Shown here: positions 54,946-64,000 of the stretch, piece by piece
Layout of the letters: the number at the start of each line of letters is the position of its first letter
Position numbering within the stretch: the first letter of the stretch is position 1
NCBI RefSeq assembly: GCF_025370935.1
Contig: NC_133494.1
Location: 14,417,207 to 14,481,206, forward strand
Reading direction: 5' to 3'
From: Choristoneura fumiferana
Lineage: Eukaryota > Arthropoda > Insecta > Lepidoptera > Tortricidae
DNA: 64,000 bases
Notes under the pieces: model-generated
Databases searched by the model: none
Seen by the model: only the letters and a program-made list of their open reading frames with translations
What the model was told of the DNA's origin: nothing
Made by a program: the position numbers and the translations under genes

Positions 54946-55469
54946 TATTATTATTAACTTCTACAAGTGCTGGTTAAGTATAATGGTTATATATTAACGG
55001 GAAACAAGGGAATTATAATAACTATTTTATTTTTAAGAACATTAAAACAAATAACAGTAAACTGATAAAGTCTTTTTGTTAGGTATGTGCGACATAAAAA
55101 AGTGTAGATATTTGATTTCCTTTAAAGGTTACGGTTATTGTCGACCTTACTTTGATCGACCATTAAATAAACACAAAACACATACTTAACAGCAATACAT
55201 TTGCTTTAAATTTCGTTTAATTCAAGCTTGTCAAGACAGATAGTACGATTCAATGAAGATATTGCCGACAGTCACGATATGTGCAAAGTGGAACAATTGA
55301 GAATAAAGGTAGATATACTTACAACATACGCCCAGACCTAGAGAAAATTTCATATAAGTAAAAAAAACATATTTTTCTTCTACTTTGATACGTCTCGCTC
55401 AAAAATGAGCAATTGCACTTTAGACGAGCCAGAAGCTAGCAGTCTGTTATTTTAGTGGAAGAATCATGA

Positions 55470-55680
55470 TTTTTGTTTGTACTAATATAAATGTGTTTGT
55501 ATGTCTGTCCGTCTTTCACGTCAAAACGGAGCGACGGATCAACGTGATTTTTGACATAGAGATAGTTTATGGGCCAAAAGTGAGATAGGCATCTTTTTAG
55601 CCCGTAAAAGTGCACAGTTTCCGAGGGAACAGCGCGCGATAACCGAACTCCACGCGGCCGAAGCCGTGGGCAAAAACTGG
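55470..55680 (+). mobile_element. Helitron (Lep1-like), decayed 3' end
   Basis: TTTCACGTCAAAACGGAGCG, GGAACAGCGCGCGATAACCG and GCCGAAGCCGTGGGCAAAAA; the final CTAG is mutated. Confidence 0.7.
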
Positions 55681-55944
55681 CATGTGATTGCAATCGCGAG
55701 CGTCAGAAACGTTAGGCACGGCCTCTGGGCCCGATTCTTTATTATCTAACACACTTGGAATCACGATCATTTTCACCAATTCTTTCTGACACACGGTATA
55801 AGATAAGGATAGAAAGAGATGGCGAATGCGATCACGAACGTCGGCGTTAGATTAGACACTACGCCGGTTGCCTGGAATAAGTAATGAATGATCGAATTCA
55901 TATCTCAATCTCAGCAGGTTTTTATTGCGATCCTGCTTACAATG

Positions 55945-56110
55945 TATTGGTAAGTCTATTATATGATATTGTACCGGATAACTCACGTCTTAAATCGAGT
56001 TTAGCTCGACATGTTTCGGGCCAATTCGTAGCCCTTCTTCCTAGGAGCAACGCTACAATATCATATAATATGACTGAGTCTCACGATAGTTTCATGTTCA
56101 AAATATTAGT
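55945..56110. repeat. ACATGTCGAGCTAAACTC family fragment
   Basis: GAGTTTAGCTCGACATGTTT, GTAGCCCTTCTTCCTAGGAG, then CTCACGATAGTTTCATGTTC. The two halves lie in opposite orientation relative to 26785-27022. Confidence 0.55.
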
Positions 56111-56205
56111 AAGTCTGTTTTATTTACGAGTAATATTGAATTAACCAGGATTATTATCAGGAGACCCACTTGCTCGTTTGCCATCCAGTCGAATAAAAAA
56201 AAGAA

Positions 56206-56919
56206 GTTATTATATAGGTATTTGCTAGTCTTGCTACTAAGTAAATATAAGGTAAGTCCACTTAGTACCTATCTAGTTCATGGATATGGACCATCACAAA
56301 TTAATGCCTGATTGAGTTAGTTTACTTTGAGTACCTTTACGAACTTTGTGTCTGTTAACTAATCCGAAACTCTTCCGTTTAAGCAAATTTAAATAATAGA
56401 TAAACCTATTATCTACCTACCCGCCGTTGCTAAAATCATTCGAAATTTTAACATAAAAATACATCATCAAAAAAGTTTGAAGTGCTATATTTAATTTTAA
56501 GCATAGCGTACCTATTATAGAAAGAAAGAATACTTATCATTATTTGTAACATTTAAGGTTCTTTGAAAAGAGAAAAACGGACGAACAAAATGGTTCCAAT
56601 TCAGCATGATATTCCGTTGGATAGTACGAATATAGTATAACATACTATTATTTTAAAACGCCTTGACTTTCATGCCTTACTCTCTAACGCAATGCATGAA
56701 CACACACGTATGCAATTGAATTCCATTGGCAAATGCAACACATAAAGTGGCATCTGGATATGCAGAGTGCACGTGCAAACGCTACTGGTAATGCATTTTA
56801 TGTTGACGACTTAATGATGTTGTTATAATCATACAAGGCTCCGTACAATGTTACGCTGATTCAATAATACTTATATATACTTCTTGCCAGATTTTTCTCA
56901 ATGGAGATTTCCCGAACTG
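56206..56919. other. Intron or upstream region, nothing recognised
   Basis: AT-rich. A fragment at 56160-56205 (inverse of CGACTGGATGGCAAACGAGC) precedes it. Confidence 0.45.
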
Positions 56920-57003
56920 GTGGTAGATTTTTTGACATTCATAGGTGCTGTTATAGGTGTTTATAGCCTTAATTGAATAAAGATTTTTTGATTTTGACTT
57001 TGA
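56920..57003 (+). mobile_element. LINE 3' tail
   Basis: GTTTATAGCCTTAATTGAAT, AAAGATTTTTTGATTTTGAC, then TTTGAAAG. Confidence 0.5.
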
Positions 57004-57059
57004 AAGATATCTATAATAACCGTACGTTTTAAACACATACGTATATCTGTAACAGCACC

Positions 57060-57200
57060 CTCAAGTGGTAAAATAAATCTCGACATGTTTCGGGCTATTT
57101 CGTAGCCCTTCTTCTCAGGAGCACGCGACTTGGCGGCTGCCGCAACACGCACACTACGCGCCACCGCTCTGCTCGCTCGACTGTTTCGACGTATTCAGTA
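57060..57200 (-). repeat. ACATGTCGAGCTAAACTC family fragment
   Basis: CTCGACATGTTTCGGGCTAT, CCTTCTTCTCAGGAGCACGC and CACCGCTCTGCTCGC; the inverse of 26860-26940. Confidence 0.65.
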
Positions 57201-57570
57201 TGGGAGTGACACGTGTCAGGATTTACTTCTTAACGGCGGACTACTATACGTAAGCCAGAAAAGTAAAATCTGACTAAAAAACACAAGTTCATCTTATAAT
57301 TACTATAAACAACCTAATTAAACGTCAGTGTCAGGCTACTCATAGGTTAAGTTCAAATTACCTAATATCCGGCAAATATTCAGTATTATTTTCTGATCGA
57401 GCGGTTTTAAATAGTTTATTTATAAAGCTTGTCTGTTATTATGTAGGTTTCTTTAAAAATGCGTAATTTTCTAAGTGCTGCTATGTCGTATAAAATGTCA
57501 AGTAGCTTTCTGAAAAGCACCGTCAAAAAGCTGTAATGGTTTATGCAAGTGAAAGCCGCGTGTTCCATCC

Positions 57571-57858
57571 ATCCATTCCAGCCTATTTACATCCCACTGC
57601 TGGGCACAGGCCTCCTCTCAGAATGAGAGAGGCCCGAAGTCCCCACGCAGGCCCAGTGCTGATTGGGAACTTCTCACTTACCATTGAATTACTTCACAGG
57701 TGTGTGCATTTTTCCTCACGATGTTTTCCTTCACCGTAATGCTCGTGGTACATTTCAATTGTAATTTCGCACATGAATTTCAAAAAACTCAGAGGTGCTC
57801 GGAATTTGAACCCACGAATTTCTGCTTGACAGGCGATAGGTCAAGCCGCCACCACGGT
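57571..57858 (-). repeat. 5061 SINE family, near full length
   Basis: CCAGCCTATTTACATCCCAC through to GCCACCACGG; the B box is slightly decayed. Confidence 0.75.
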
Positions 57859-57888
57859 TTTTTTGAGTTTATCCCAATCCATACTAAG

Positions 57889-58090
57889 TAGTACTAATAC
57901 TATAAATAAATACAAAAGTAACTCTGTCGTGTGTGCGTCTGGTACATTTTCCCGCTTAAACCGCTGAACTAGTTAAGACTAAGAAATTTGGCATACCAAA
58001 TCCATAGAGCCCATAGAGCCAGTTTGCGGTTCGGGAATACAAATTTAGGATAGTTTTTATCCCTTCAAACTGGATAGTTCGGGATAGCGA
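57889..58090 (+). mobile_element. Degraded Helitron-like fragment
   Basis: TACTAATACTATAAATAAAT, CCGCTTAAACCGCTGAAC and AGTTTTTATCCC in the Lep1 order. Confidence 0.4.
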
Positions 58091-58093
58091 TAA

Positions 58094-58382
58094 TAGTAGA
58101 TTGTACAACAAGAGCATAAAACGAGCCATTTTACCAAAGACGTTCATATAGCCACCCGAGCCGGTATGGCGAGGACGGATAGACACGTCGAGGGGAAAAT
58201 GGGGTTAATGCTCGAGTTTTACACTCTGCTTTTCACTTCGATGGCGAGGAAACGAAATAGCAACAGTGGAAACAATTGTTCACTTAAGTACTAGGGCATG
58301 CATTACTATATAATTATATTTTTTTAGTTCTATTGATTTATTTTGATTGATATGATTGATTTTAGATTTTATATAAATTAAC
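58094..58382. repeat. Repeat shared with 4001-4260
   Basis: AGATTGTACAACAAGAGCAT, GACGTTCATATAGCCACCCG and GATAGACACGTCGAGGGGAA, then the ATATAATTATAT tail. Confidence 0.7.
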
Positions 58383-58775
58383 TTGTTTGTGGCTGTTGAC
58401 ACCTGATTACCTTGGTCTTAGACGAAGATTTTATTTTATGCACTAGTGCATAAAAAGTCATTTAATGTCGCCTAGATCCAGCATAAACACAAACTTTACG
58501 AGCATGAGAAGTGAAAACGAACTTTGCAGATAGGGTCACGGACAACAGCCAGTATAAAATAAACCCCCATATCTTTATTCAATTTAGGCTATAATATAAA
58601 ATTGATATTGTATACTTATTGTTAAGATAGTCATTTATTGTTAAGTCTTGGGAACAATATACAAACAAGTGACAATTAATTTAAAAAAAACAAAACAATA
58701 TCCGCAACAGGCTTCGTCAACAAAACAAATTGTAGATCCGCAACATGCTTCGTCATTAGTCTAACCTAACTTAAC

Positions 58776-59018
58776 CTAAACCCCAAAGCAATCCCCGGAC
58801 CGATGCAATTCAGACCCAAACGTACCATAAATACTTGCCGCATTGCCCCGCTGAATCGCTAACGATATACGCTGCACCAGATAAGAACCGGACCGCGGGT
58901 CGCCGCCCCTGTCCCTCATACGCCGCCCCAGATCCCTAATGAAACGCTTTGCTTCGACACACCACGGCCCAGCAGTCTCGACTGCTATAGGTACAAAGTC
59001 ATAATTGTTCTTGAGCAT
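58776..59018 (-). mobile_element. Retroelement-type C-terminal coding fragment
   Basis: An 80-codon frame with DFVPIAVETAGPW, AKRFIRDLGRRMRDRGGDPR and LVQRISLAIQRGNAASIYGT. This resembles a C-terminal tail (FVPxxVETxGPW...QRISLAIQRGNA) often found downstream of LINE-like reverse transcriptases. No RT remains. Confidence 0.55.
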
Positions 59019-59207
59019 AATTGTTGTTAATTGTTGTTGTATAAAATAAATAGATGTTCATAAGGTGTACTCGCAGTAGCATCGTCATCACCATCATCCC
59101 ACCCATGACCCTGTCTGCAAAGAGTTCGTCTACCGCCATCGCGAGCTATCCATGCACTTTTACGGAATAAAAACTATTCTATGTAGAGACATAGAATACC
59201 AGAGCCT

Positions 59208-59300
59208 TTATACGTCGCATTGCTGCTCACAGGCCTCCTCTCAGTACAAAGGGCTTGTGCTATTGGCTCTGTGCACGACCTCAGCGCCACCATGCGTCCG
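59208..59300 (-). repeat. Fragment of the 5061 SINE family
   Basis: TCGCATTGCTGCTCACAGGC and CCTCCTCTCAGTACAAAGGG. A similar fragment lies at 59695-59800. Confidence 0.55.
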
Positions 59301-59811
59301 CAACTATTTTGGCTCTGATGCTCTGACGTTTTGAAATTTCATCGCGACATTGTGGCAAAAATCAAACCTGTAACGTATTAGTTTATAATACAAAATTACT
59401 GTGATACCGTGATTTTGGTGGACAAAATGTTGTGAATTCATTTTTGGCCATTAAAATTAAATAAGGTTAGTAAAATTTATTCAAAAAGTGTGTTGTATGT
59501 TATTTTCGTTATGTCAGGGTTTGTTTACTTATGGCTACTTGCTGGAAACACATAAATCTCGAGTTAGCGTTAAGCTCAGTTTGTTATGAAAGATTCATAT
59601 GAGTATGACAGATGATAGAGTAGAGCCTAGATTATTTCTTCTTTTGGCCACTATGAGCGCTGCGATAGATTTCATTACCCCCACCTAGTACTTCGCACCC
59701 TCCCAATACTTCGCATTGCTGCTCATAGGCCTCCTCCCAGTACAAAGGGCTTGTGCTATAGTCCACACGCGGACCCAGTGCGAATTGGAAACCGCAGTTG
59801 CATACCGTCCA

Positions 59812-59943
59812 GCTGGGCTACTACGAAACTCGAAACTCCAAGTTCGTATCGTACCGTCCCTCTCGACCTCGTATTAAATAGTATAAGCGTCAGCGGGATG
59901 GCAACATACGAAGTTCGAGTTTCGAGTTCCGTAGTAGCCCAGC
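59812..59943. mobile_element. TACTACGAA-type MITE, intact
   Basis: GCTGGGCTACTACGAAACTC and its inverse CGAGTTCCGTAGTAGCCCAGC, read to 19 bases. Interior AAGCGTCAGCGGGATGGCAA. Reference copy for the interrupted one at 32713. Confidence 0.85.
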
Positions 59944-60779
59944 AGATTTTCCTAATACGAAACCGTGCAAATACAACCAATAACAACTCCGCAGCAGATG
60001 GCCGTTAGAAGCGCTCAGAAATATTGGGTACGCGCCAAACGATAATGTAAACTCTCGAAAGTGTTGCCGAATCTAATTTGCCTAAAAAGTTATCGATTCG
60101 CGAATAAAACGTAGTGGTTTTCGCTCAATGTTATTGCCAGTTTGTTGTGTTGTTGCGATCGGTTTCCGAGCAGTTAGATGTATTTTATGATGGACCCTTT
60201 GACCTGATCGTTGGGTCATCGGTCCCATTGTAAAGCTATTATTGTTTATCTTATGCACGTCCTATTGTCTAAACTGGTTACTAGTTGAATAAATCGGTCT
60301 AATGTGATTCCGTCTCAGAAGTTAAGAATTCCGCAACACTGTACTATTGTCTATAATCTATAATGTTCGAACAATAAACGCCCATTAATACACATATTAT
60401 ACGTTTATTTTATAGGGATTATATTCTATAAGTCAGTATGGAAGTACCGTTTTATTTACTTCTCGTATTGTCTTTATTTTTACAGCTTCTCGTTGTAAAT
60501 ATTTTTTATTTGACACACAACACGGAATGTTGACGAATCAGGTTCGATTCCTGGAGCGCAGTTTTATCTTTTCGGATTTTTTTATTTTTATGGTATTTCT
60601 AACAAAAATTAATGGGTGTGGTCTAATTTAATTTTTAACATTGTCAGGTTTTTTTTGGGGTACTTACCGTGCCTCTTAAGGAAAAAAAAAGAAAAAAAGA
60701 AACAACGTGTCGTACAGACACATTCTTCAGTCTTACACGTGTAGAAGTGGAGTAAATTGCTAGGTACTTTGTAGTTCAT
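59944..60779. other. Nothing recognised
   Basis: AT-rich. An isolated B-box-like AGGTTCGATTCCTGGAGCG at 60540 has no matching A box or arms. Confidence 0.4.
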
Positions 60780-60929
60780 TGATAAATCATCAAAATCAAA
60801 ATATACTTTATTTGCTAGAATAAAGTCAAGCGGATGTTGATGTGTATTACAATTTGTGTGCAGTGTATTCTGCCTGCTAATGGGCATGCAAATATTCAGT
60901 GTTAATTACAGTTAACTTTAATAAATATT

Positions 60930-61238
60930 CATCATCATCATCATCCCAGCCTATATACGTCCCACTGCTGGGCACAGGCCTCCTCTCAGAACAAGAGGGC
61001 TTGGGCCATAGTTCCCACGCGGGCCCAGTGCGGATTGGGAACTTCACACGCACCATTGAATTTCTTCGCAGGTTTGTGCAGGTTTCCTCACGATGTTTTC
61101 TTTCACCGCAAAGCTCGTGGTAAATTTCAAATGTAATTCCGCACATGAATTTCGAAAAACTCAGAGGTGCGAGCCGGGGTTTGAACCCACGACCCTCTGT
61201 TTGAGAGGCGATAGGTCAAACCACTAGGCCACCACGGC
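60930..61238 (-). repeat. 5061 SINE family, near full length with (ATC)n
   Basis: ATTCATCATCATCATCATCC at the tail side, and GTTTGAACCCACGACCCTC with CACTAGGCCACCACGGC at the head side. Confidence 0.85.
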
Positions 61239-61262
61239 TTCGGCTTCGGCTTCGGCTTCGGG
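61236..61262. repeat. (GGCTTC)4 tandem repeat
   Basis: Four GGCTTC units directly abutting the SINE head. Confidence 0.85.
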
Positions 61263-61287
61263 AATAAGTATTATGAGGCTTATAATC

Positions 61288-61435
61288 TAAGGGGCTGGTT
61301 TCACCATTCATTGATTAGTGTTAAGTGACGGTTAAATGTGATGCCGTCTCTATTTGTTTTGTTCGAATAGACGGAGACGGCATCACATTTAACCGTCAGT
61401 TAACACTAATCAGTGGATGGTGAAACAGCCCCTAA
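61288..61435. mobile_element. Harbinger-like hairpin MITE with TAA duplication
   Basis: GGGGCTGGTTTCACCATTCA with its inverse GGATGGTGAAACAGCCCC. TAA lies on both sides (61288-61290, 61433-61435). The arms pair almost throughout (GATGCCGTCTC/GAGACGGCATC). Confidence 0.8.
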
Positions 61436-61964
61436 GTATTCTTTTATAGAGTAAAATCCATTTTGAGTAAAAAAATTGAATAAAAGTTTCTTAAACTCTT
61501 GCCTTCCACATGCTCTTATAAATTCAGGTAACTTATTATACAATCCATTGGACATTATCATAAAAACGGCATTGTCAAGCAATACTCAAGCCGACTATAC
61601 AACAATGTTATTTAGCGGTCAAACCATTGACTCTACAACTACATGTAACCAGCGATGCCACAACCCTTATTTCTCTTCATTGCGCGTTTGACACGCTACC
61701 AGCACATGTGATTACCTTTTAGCACACGCAATGAACTAAGAAAACGCTCGGCGGGTCGCTGGTCGCACGGATTTGTAAAGCTTATGTGCCTTTTTATATC
61801 ACATGTCCTACATTTATGTCCTTCACGCCCACAGTGTTTGCCGGACCCATTAGTCTGTATCGGGTAGGTACACACTTTCCTGTCGCTTTTAGGTTTGACC
61901 GGACGCTAACTTAGAAATGAAAGTTCTAAAAAAGAAATTTCAATGAAAATTCAACATTTAAATC

Positions 61965-62179
61965 CATATGGAAAAGTTTGTGTGTTTGTAATGTTTGTAT
62001 GTAAGTCGGTCTTTCACGTCGAAACGCTGCGACGGATCGACGTGATTTTTGGCATGGAGATAGTTTATGGGCTAGAAAGTGACATAGCCTACTTTTTATC
62101 CCGGAAAAATGCACAGTTCCCGAGGGAACAGCGCGCGATAACCGAGCTCCACGCGGGCAAAGCCGCGGGCAAAAGCTAG
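61965..62179 (+). mobile_element. Helitron (Lep1-like), intact 3' end
   Basis: TTTCACGTCGAAACGCTGCG, GGAACAGCGCGCGATAACCG, hairpin GCGGGCAAAGCCGCGG, and terminal AAAAGCTAG before T. Confidence 0.85.
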
Positions 62180-62654
62180 TGCCTTATAGTAACTGGCGGC
62201 TTTGCACGGGATTATTTTAAAAAAGGTCTCTAATCAAAGGCACTTCACATTGTTCACTTCCATTTTCCAAAATATATACCCGCGCCAAGCCGGAGCGCGT
62301 CGCTGTAGTATCTAGGTACATATATGTATCAAAATATAAACCTTTAGTGAATAAATTGTAACTGATAATGAACACCACATTAAAATTCGTCGCTTAGGTA
62401 GATGAAAAGATCTAAGCGTAAAGGCGGCAGGAAGTGGCTTTATTTTGTACTATGTAAAAATTAATCTGATTTTTTTTTCATTTATAAGATACCTCGAATT
62501 AAATACTTATTAATAAACTGGCTAATCGTATTAATCGTTGACCTTTTCGGATCAATTCCAGATTATTAATTACGGCGTGCCTCGTGGATCTCATGATAAA
62601 ATTGACTAATTAATTAATTAATCATGTCTAAGCCATAAGGTAGTTTTCTATTTA

Positions 62655-63338
62655 AAAAACCGGCAAAGAGCGTGTCAGACACGCCCGAAATAGGGTTCCG
62701 TAGCCATTACATAAAAAATATGTAATATGTTTCTAAGGATTTCGTATTTTGTACGGGATATTCCAAGTATATTTTATACCTTAGGCTGCTATTTACTCTT
62801 AAACTACTAATAATTCTCAAGAAAACTAACCATTATAGTTTTTCTTACAAGTTTGATATACTTACTACCATCCTGAATTTTTTCAAATTTTTTTCACCTA
62901 CCGGTTTAGATTTTAGAGGGGGGGGGGACGCCGGGTTTTAATGAAAATTTGCACTTTAAAGTTGAATATTTTCCAAACAAATCACTGAACCGAAAAATCG
63001 TTCTAGCAACCCCCTAATGGTTTTAAAAGAACTATCCAAAAATACACCACACTACAAGGTTGGATAAGAAAAAAAATCACCCCCACTTTACTTCTATGGG
63101 AGGTACTCTAAAAAAAATTACTTTTTTATTTTTATTGTTCCATTTTGTCGGCATAGTTTATATATACATTCGTGCAAAATTACAGCTTTCTAGCATTGAT
63201 AGTCTCTGAGCAAAGCCGCGGACGGACAGACAGACAGACAGACCGACAGACAGACAGACAGGCAGACCGACAGACTGACAGACATGGCGAAACTATAAGG
63301 GTTCCGTTTTTGCCATTTTGGCTACGGAACCCTAAAAA
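62655..63338 (+). repeat. CCGGCCAAG/GGTTCCG family, subtype A, with expanded (GACA)n
   Basis: AAAAAACCGGCAAAGAGCGT to GGCTACGGAACCCTAAAAA. The GACAGACA tract at 63229-63283 is longer than in the copies at 10719 and 36234. Confidence 0.75.
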
Positions 63339-64000
63339 TTTATAGTTGTAAAATGGTGAAATTTTTAAAGTTATAGTTGGAACTAACTAATTATTATGAA
63401 GCACTAAATGTTGTACCTACTTTGCTTTGAAGTATTAATATGACTCGTAAATTATACTGATGTTTGATGAGAGAGATCATCGTGTTGACAAATCGTGTTT
63501 TACGATAGTGAGGAAGAAAAACGTATTTTTAGCCCTTGGTAACAAAACAGATAAAGAGGTGTAGCTAGGTTCTCGACACAAGTATTCTTTAATTTAAAAA
63601 CAAGAGTGTGTCAAAAACGGGCAACGTTAGTCCTCGTTACCAAACTTCGTAATTGGTTTCGAAATGGGAAATGTAATTTTCAAAAATTAGTAAAACGAGA
63701 AGTTATCCGTCTAATAGGTATTACTTGTAATTGTAGGTACTCCTAATTTGACTTTGATGTTTTTCCGAAAACAAAATTAAGAGTTTTTTTATTATTAACC
63801 TCTTTTATTTCATTCAAAATTGATTGATCCATTGTTCGCTATCTCATCTGATAATTAGGCAAATTAAACATATAATGGTGGTTTCGGATTCTGTAACATT
63901 CTGGTTACGATACGGGTCTTAAAGAACTGTAATATTTTTTTTTCGTCATGCAGCTGTTTTTTTGTATAATTAAGAATAGCAGAAATAAACCCCCTTTTAC
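63339..64000. other. Nothing recognised
   Basis: AT-rich; no ORF or repeat could be defined. Confidence 0.45.

Noticed and set aside
55436..55794. Two minus-strand frames
   Set aside because: They lie in a Helitron copy; the same peptide appears at 35316 and 61926 for the same reason.
56961..57164. 67-codon minus-strand frame
   Set aside because: Reads across a dispersed GC-rich repeat also found at 26785.
60537..60561. tRNA B box
   Set aside because: An isolated GGTTCGATTCC string without an A box or pairing arms.

Overview
The window looks like nuclear DNA of a moth or butterfly. It is AT-rich and has spliced genes with GT-AG introns. It is crowded with repeat types typical of Lepidoptera: tRNA-headed SINEs, RTE non-LTR fragments ending in (GAT)n, Helitron ends finishing in CTAG|T, TA-flanked MITEs, and the CCGGCCAAG...GGTTCCG family. 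I could run no database search, so names rest on motifs, exon phases and remembered family patterns.

Four gene loci are well supported. (1) About 1.5-14.9 kb, plus strand: the last six coding exons of an NDNF/Nord-type secreted protein. All splice phases agree and the six cysteines follow the NDNF C-terminal pattern; the 5' exons lie outside the window. (2) 15.8-18.0 kb, minus strand: two tandem intronless short-chain dehydrogenase/reductases. The upstream copy (17248-17997) has an intact active site. The downstream copy (15820-16608) has Glu in place of the catalytic Lys and a C-terminal run-on. (3) 21.8-23.5 kb, plus strand: a complete two-exon ZNF277-type zinc-finger gene. (4) 38.8-54.3 kb, minus strand: the last three coding exons (TM6, TM7, tail) of a class A neuropeptide receptor, most like CCHamide receptors. 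One of its introns exceeds 13 kb, and the N-terminal exons lie beyond the right edge. Inside that intron, three plus-strand open segments with splice-like borders at 42.2, 44.4 and 48.5 kb may belong to an unidentified nested gene.

Most of the remainder is transposable-element debris, much of it nested. The most interesting part is three elements (3259-5049, 19301-21319, 32791-33525). Each carries its own short motif repeated in drifting copies and in both orientations near its ends, and none has a visible transposase. The third interrupts an older MITE and is flanked by a 9-bp target duplication. Other nests can be dated relative to each other: a 58-bp hairpin inside a SINE, a MITE inside a related larger MITE, and RTE and Helitron pieces inside the 2-kb element.

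The genes show no sign of acting as one pathway. They are independent neighbours separated by repeats.
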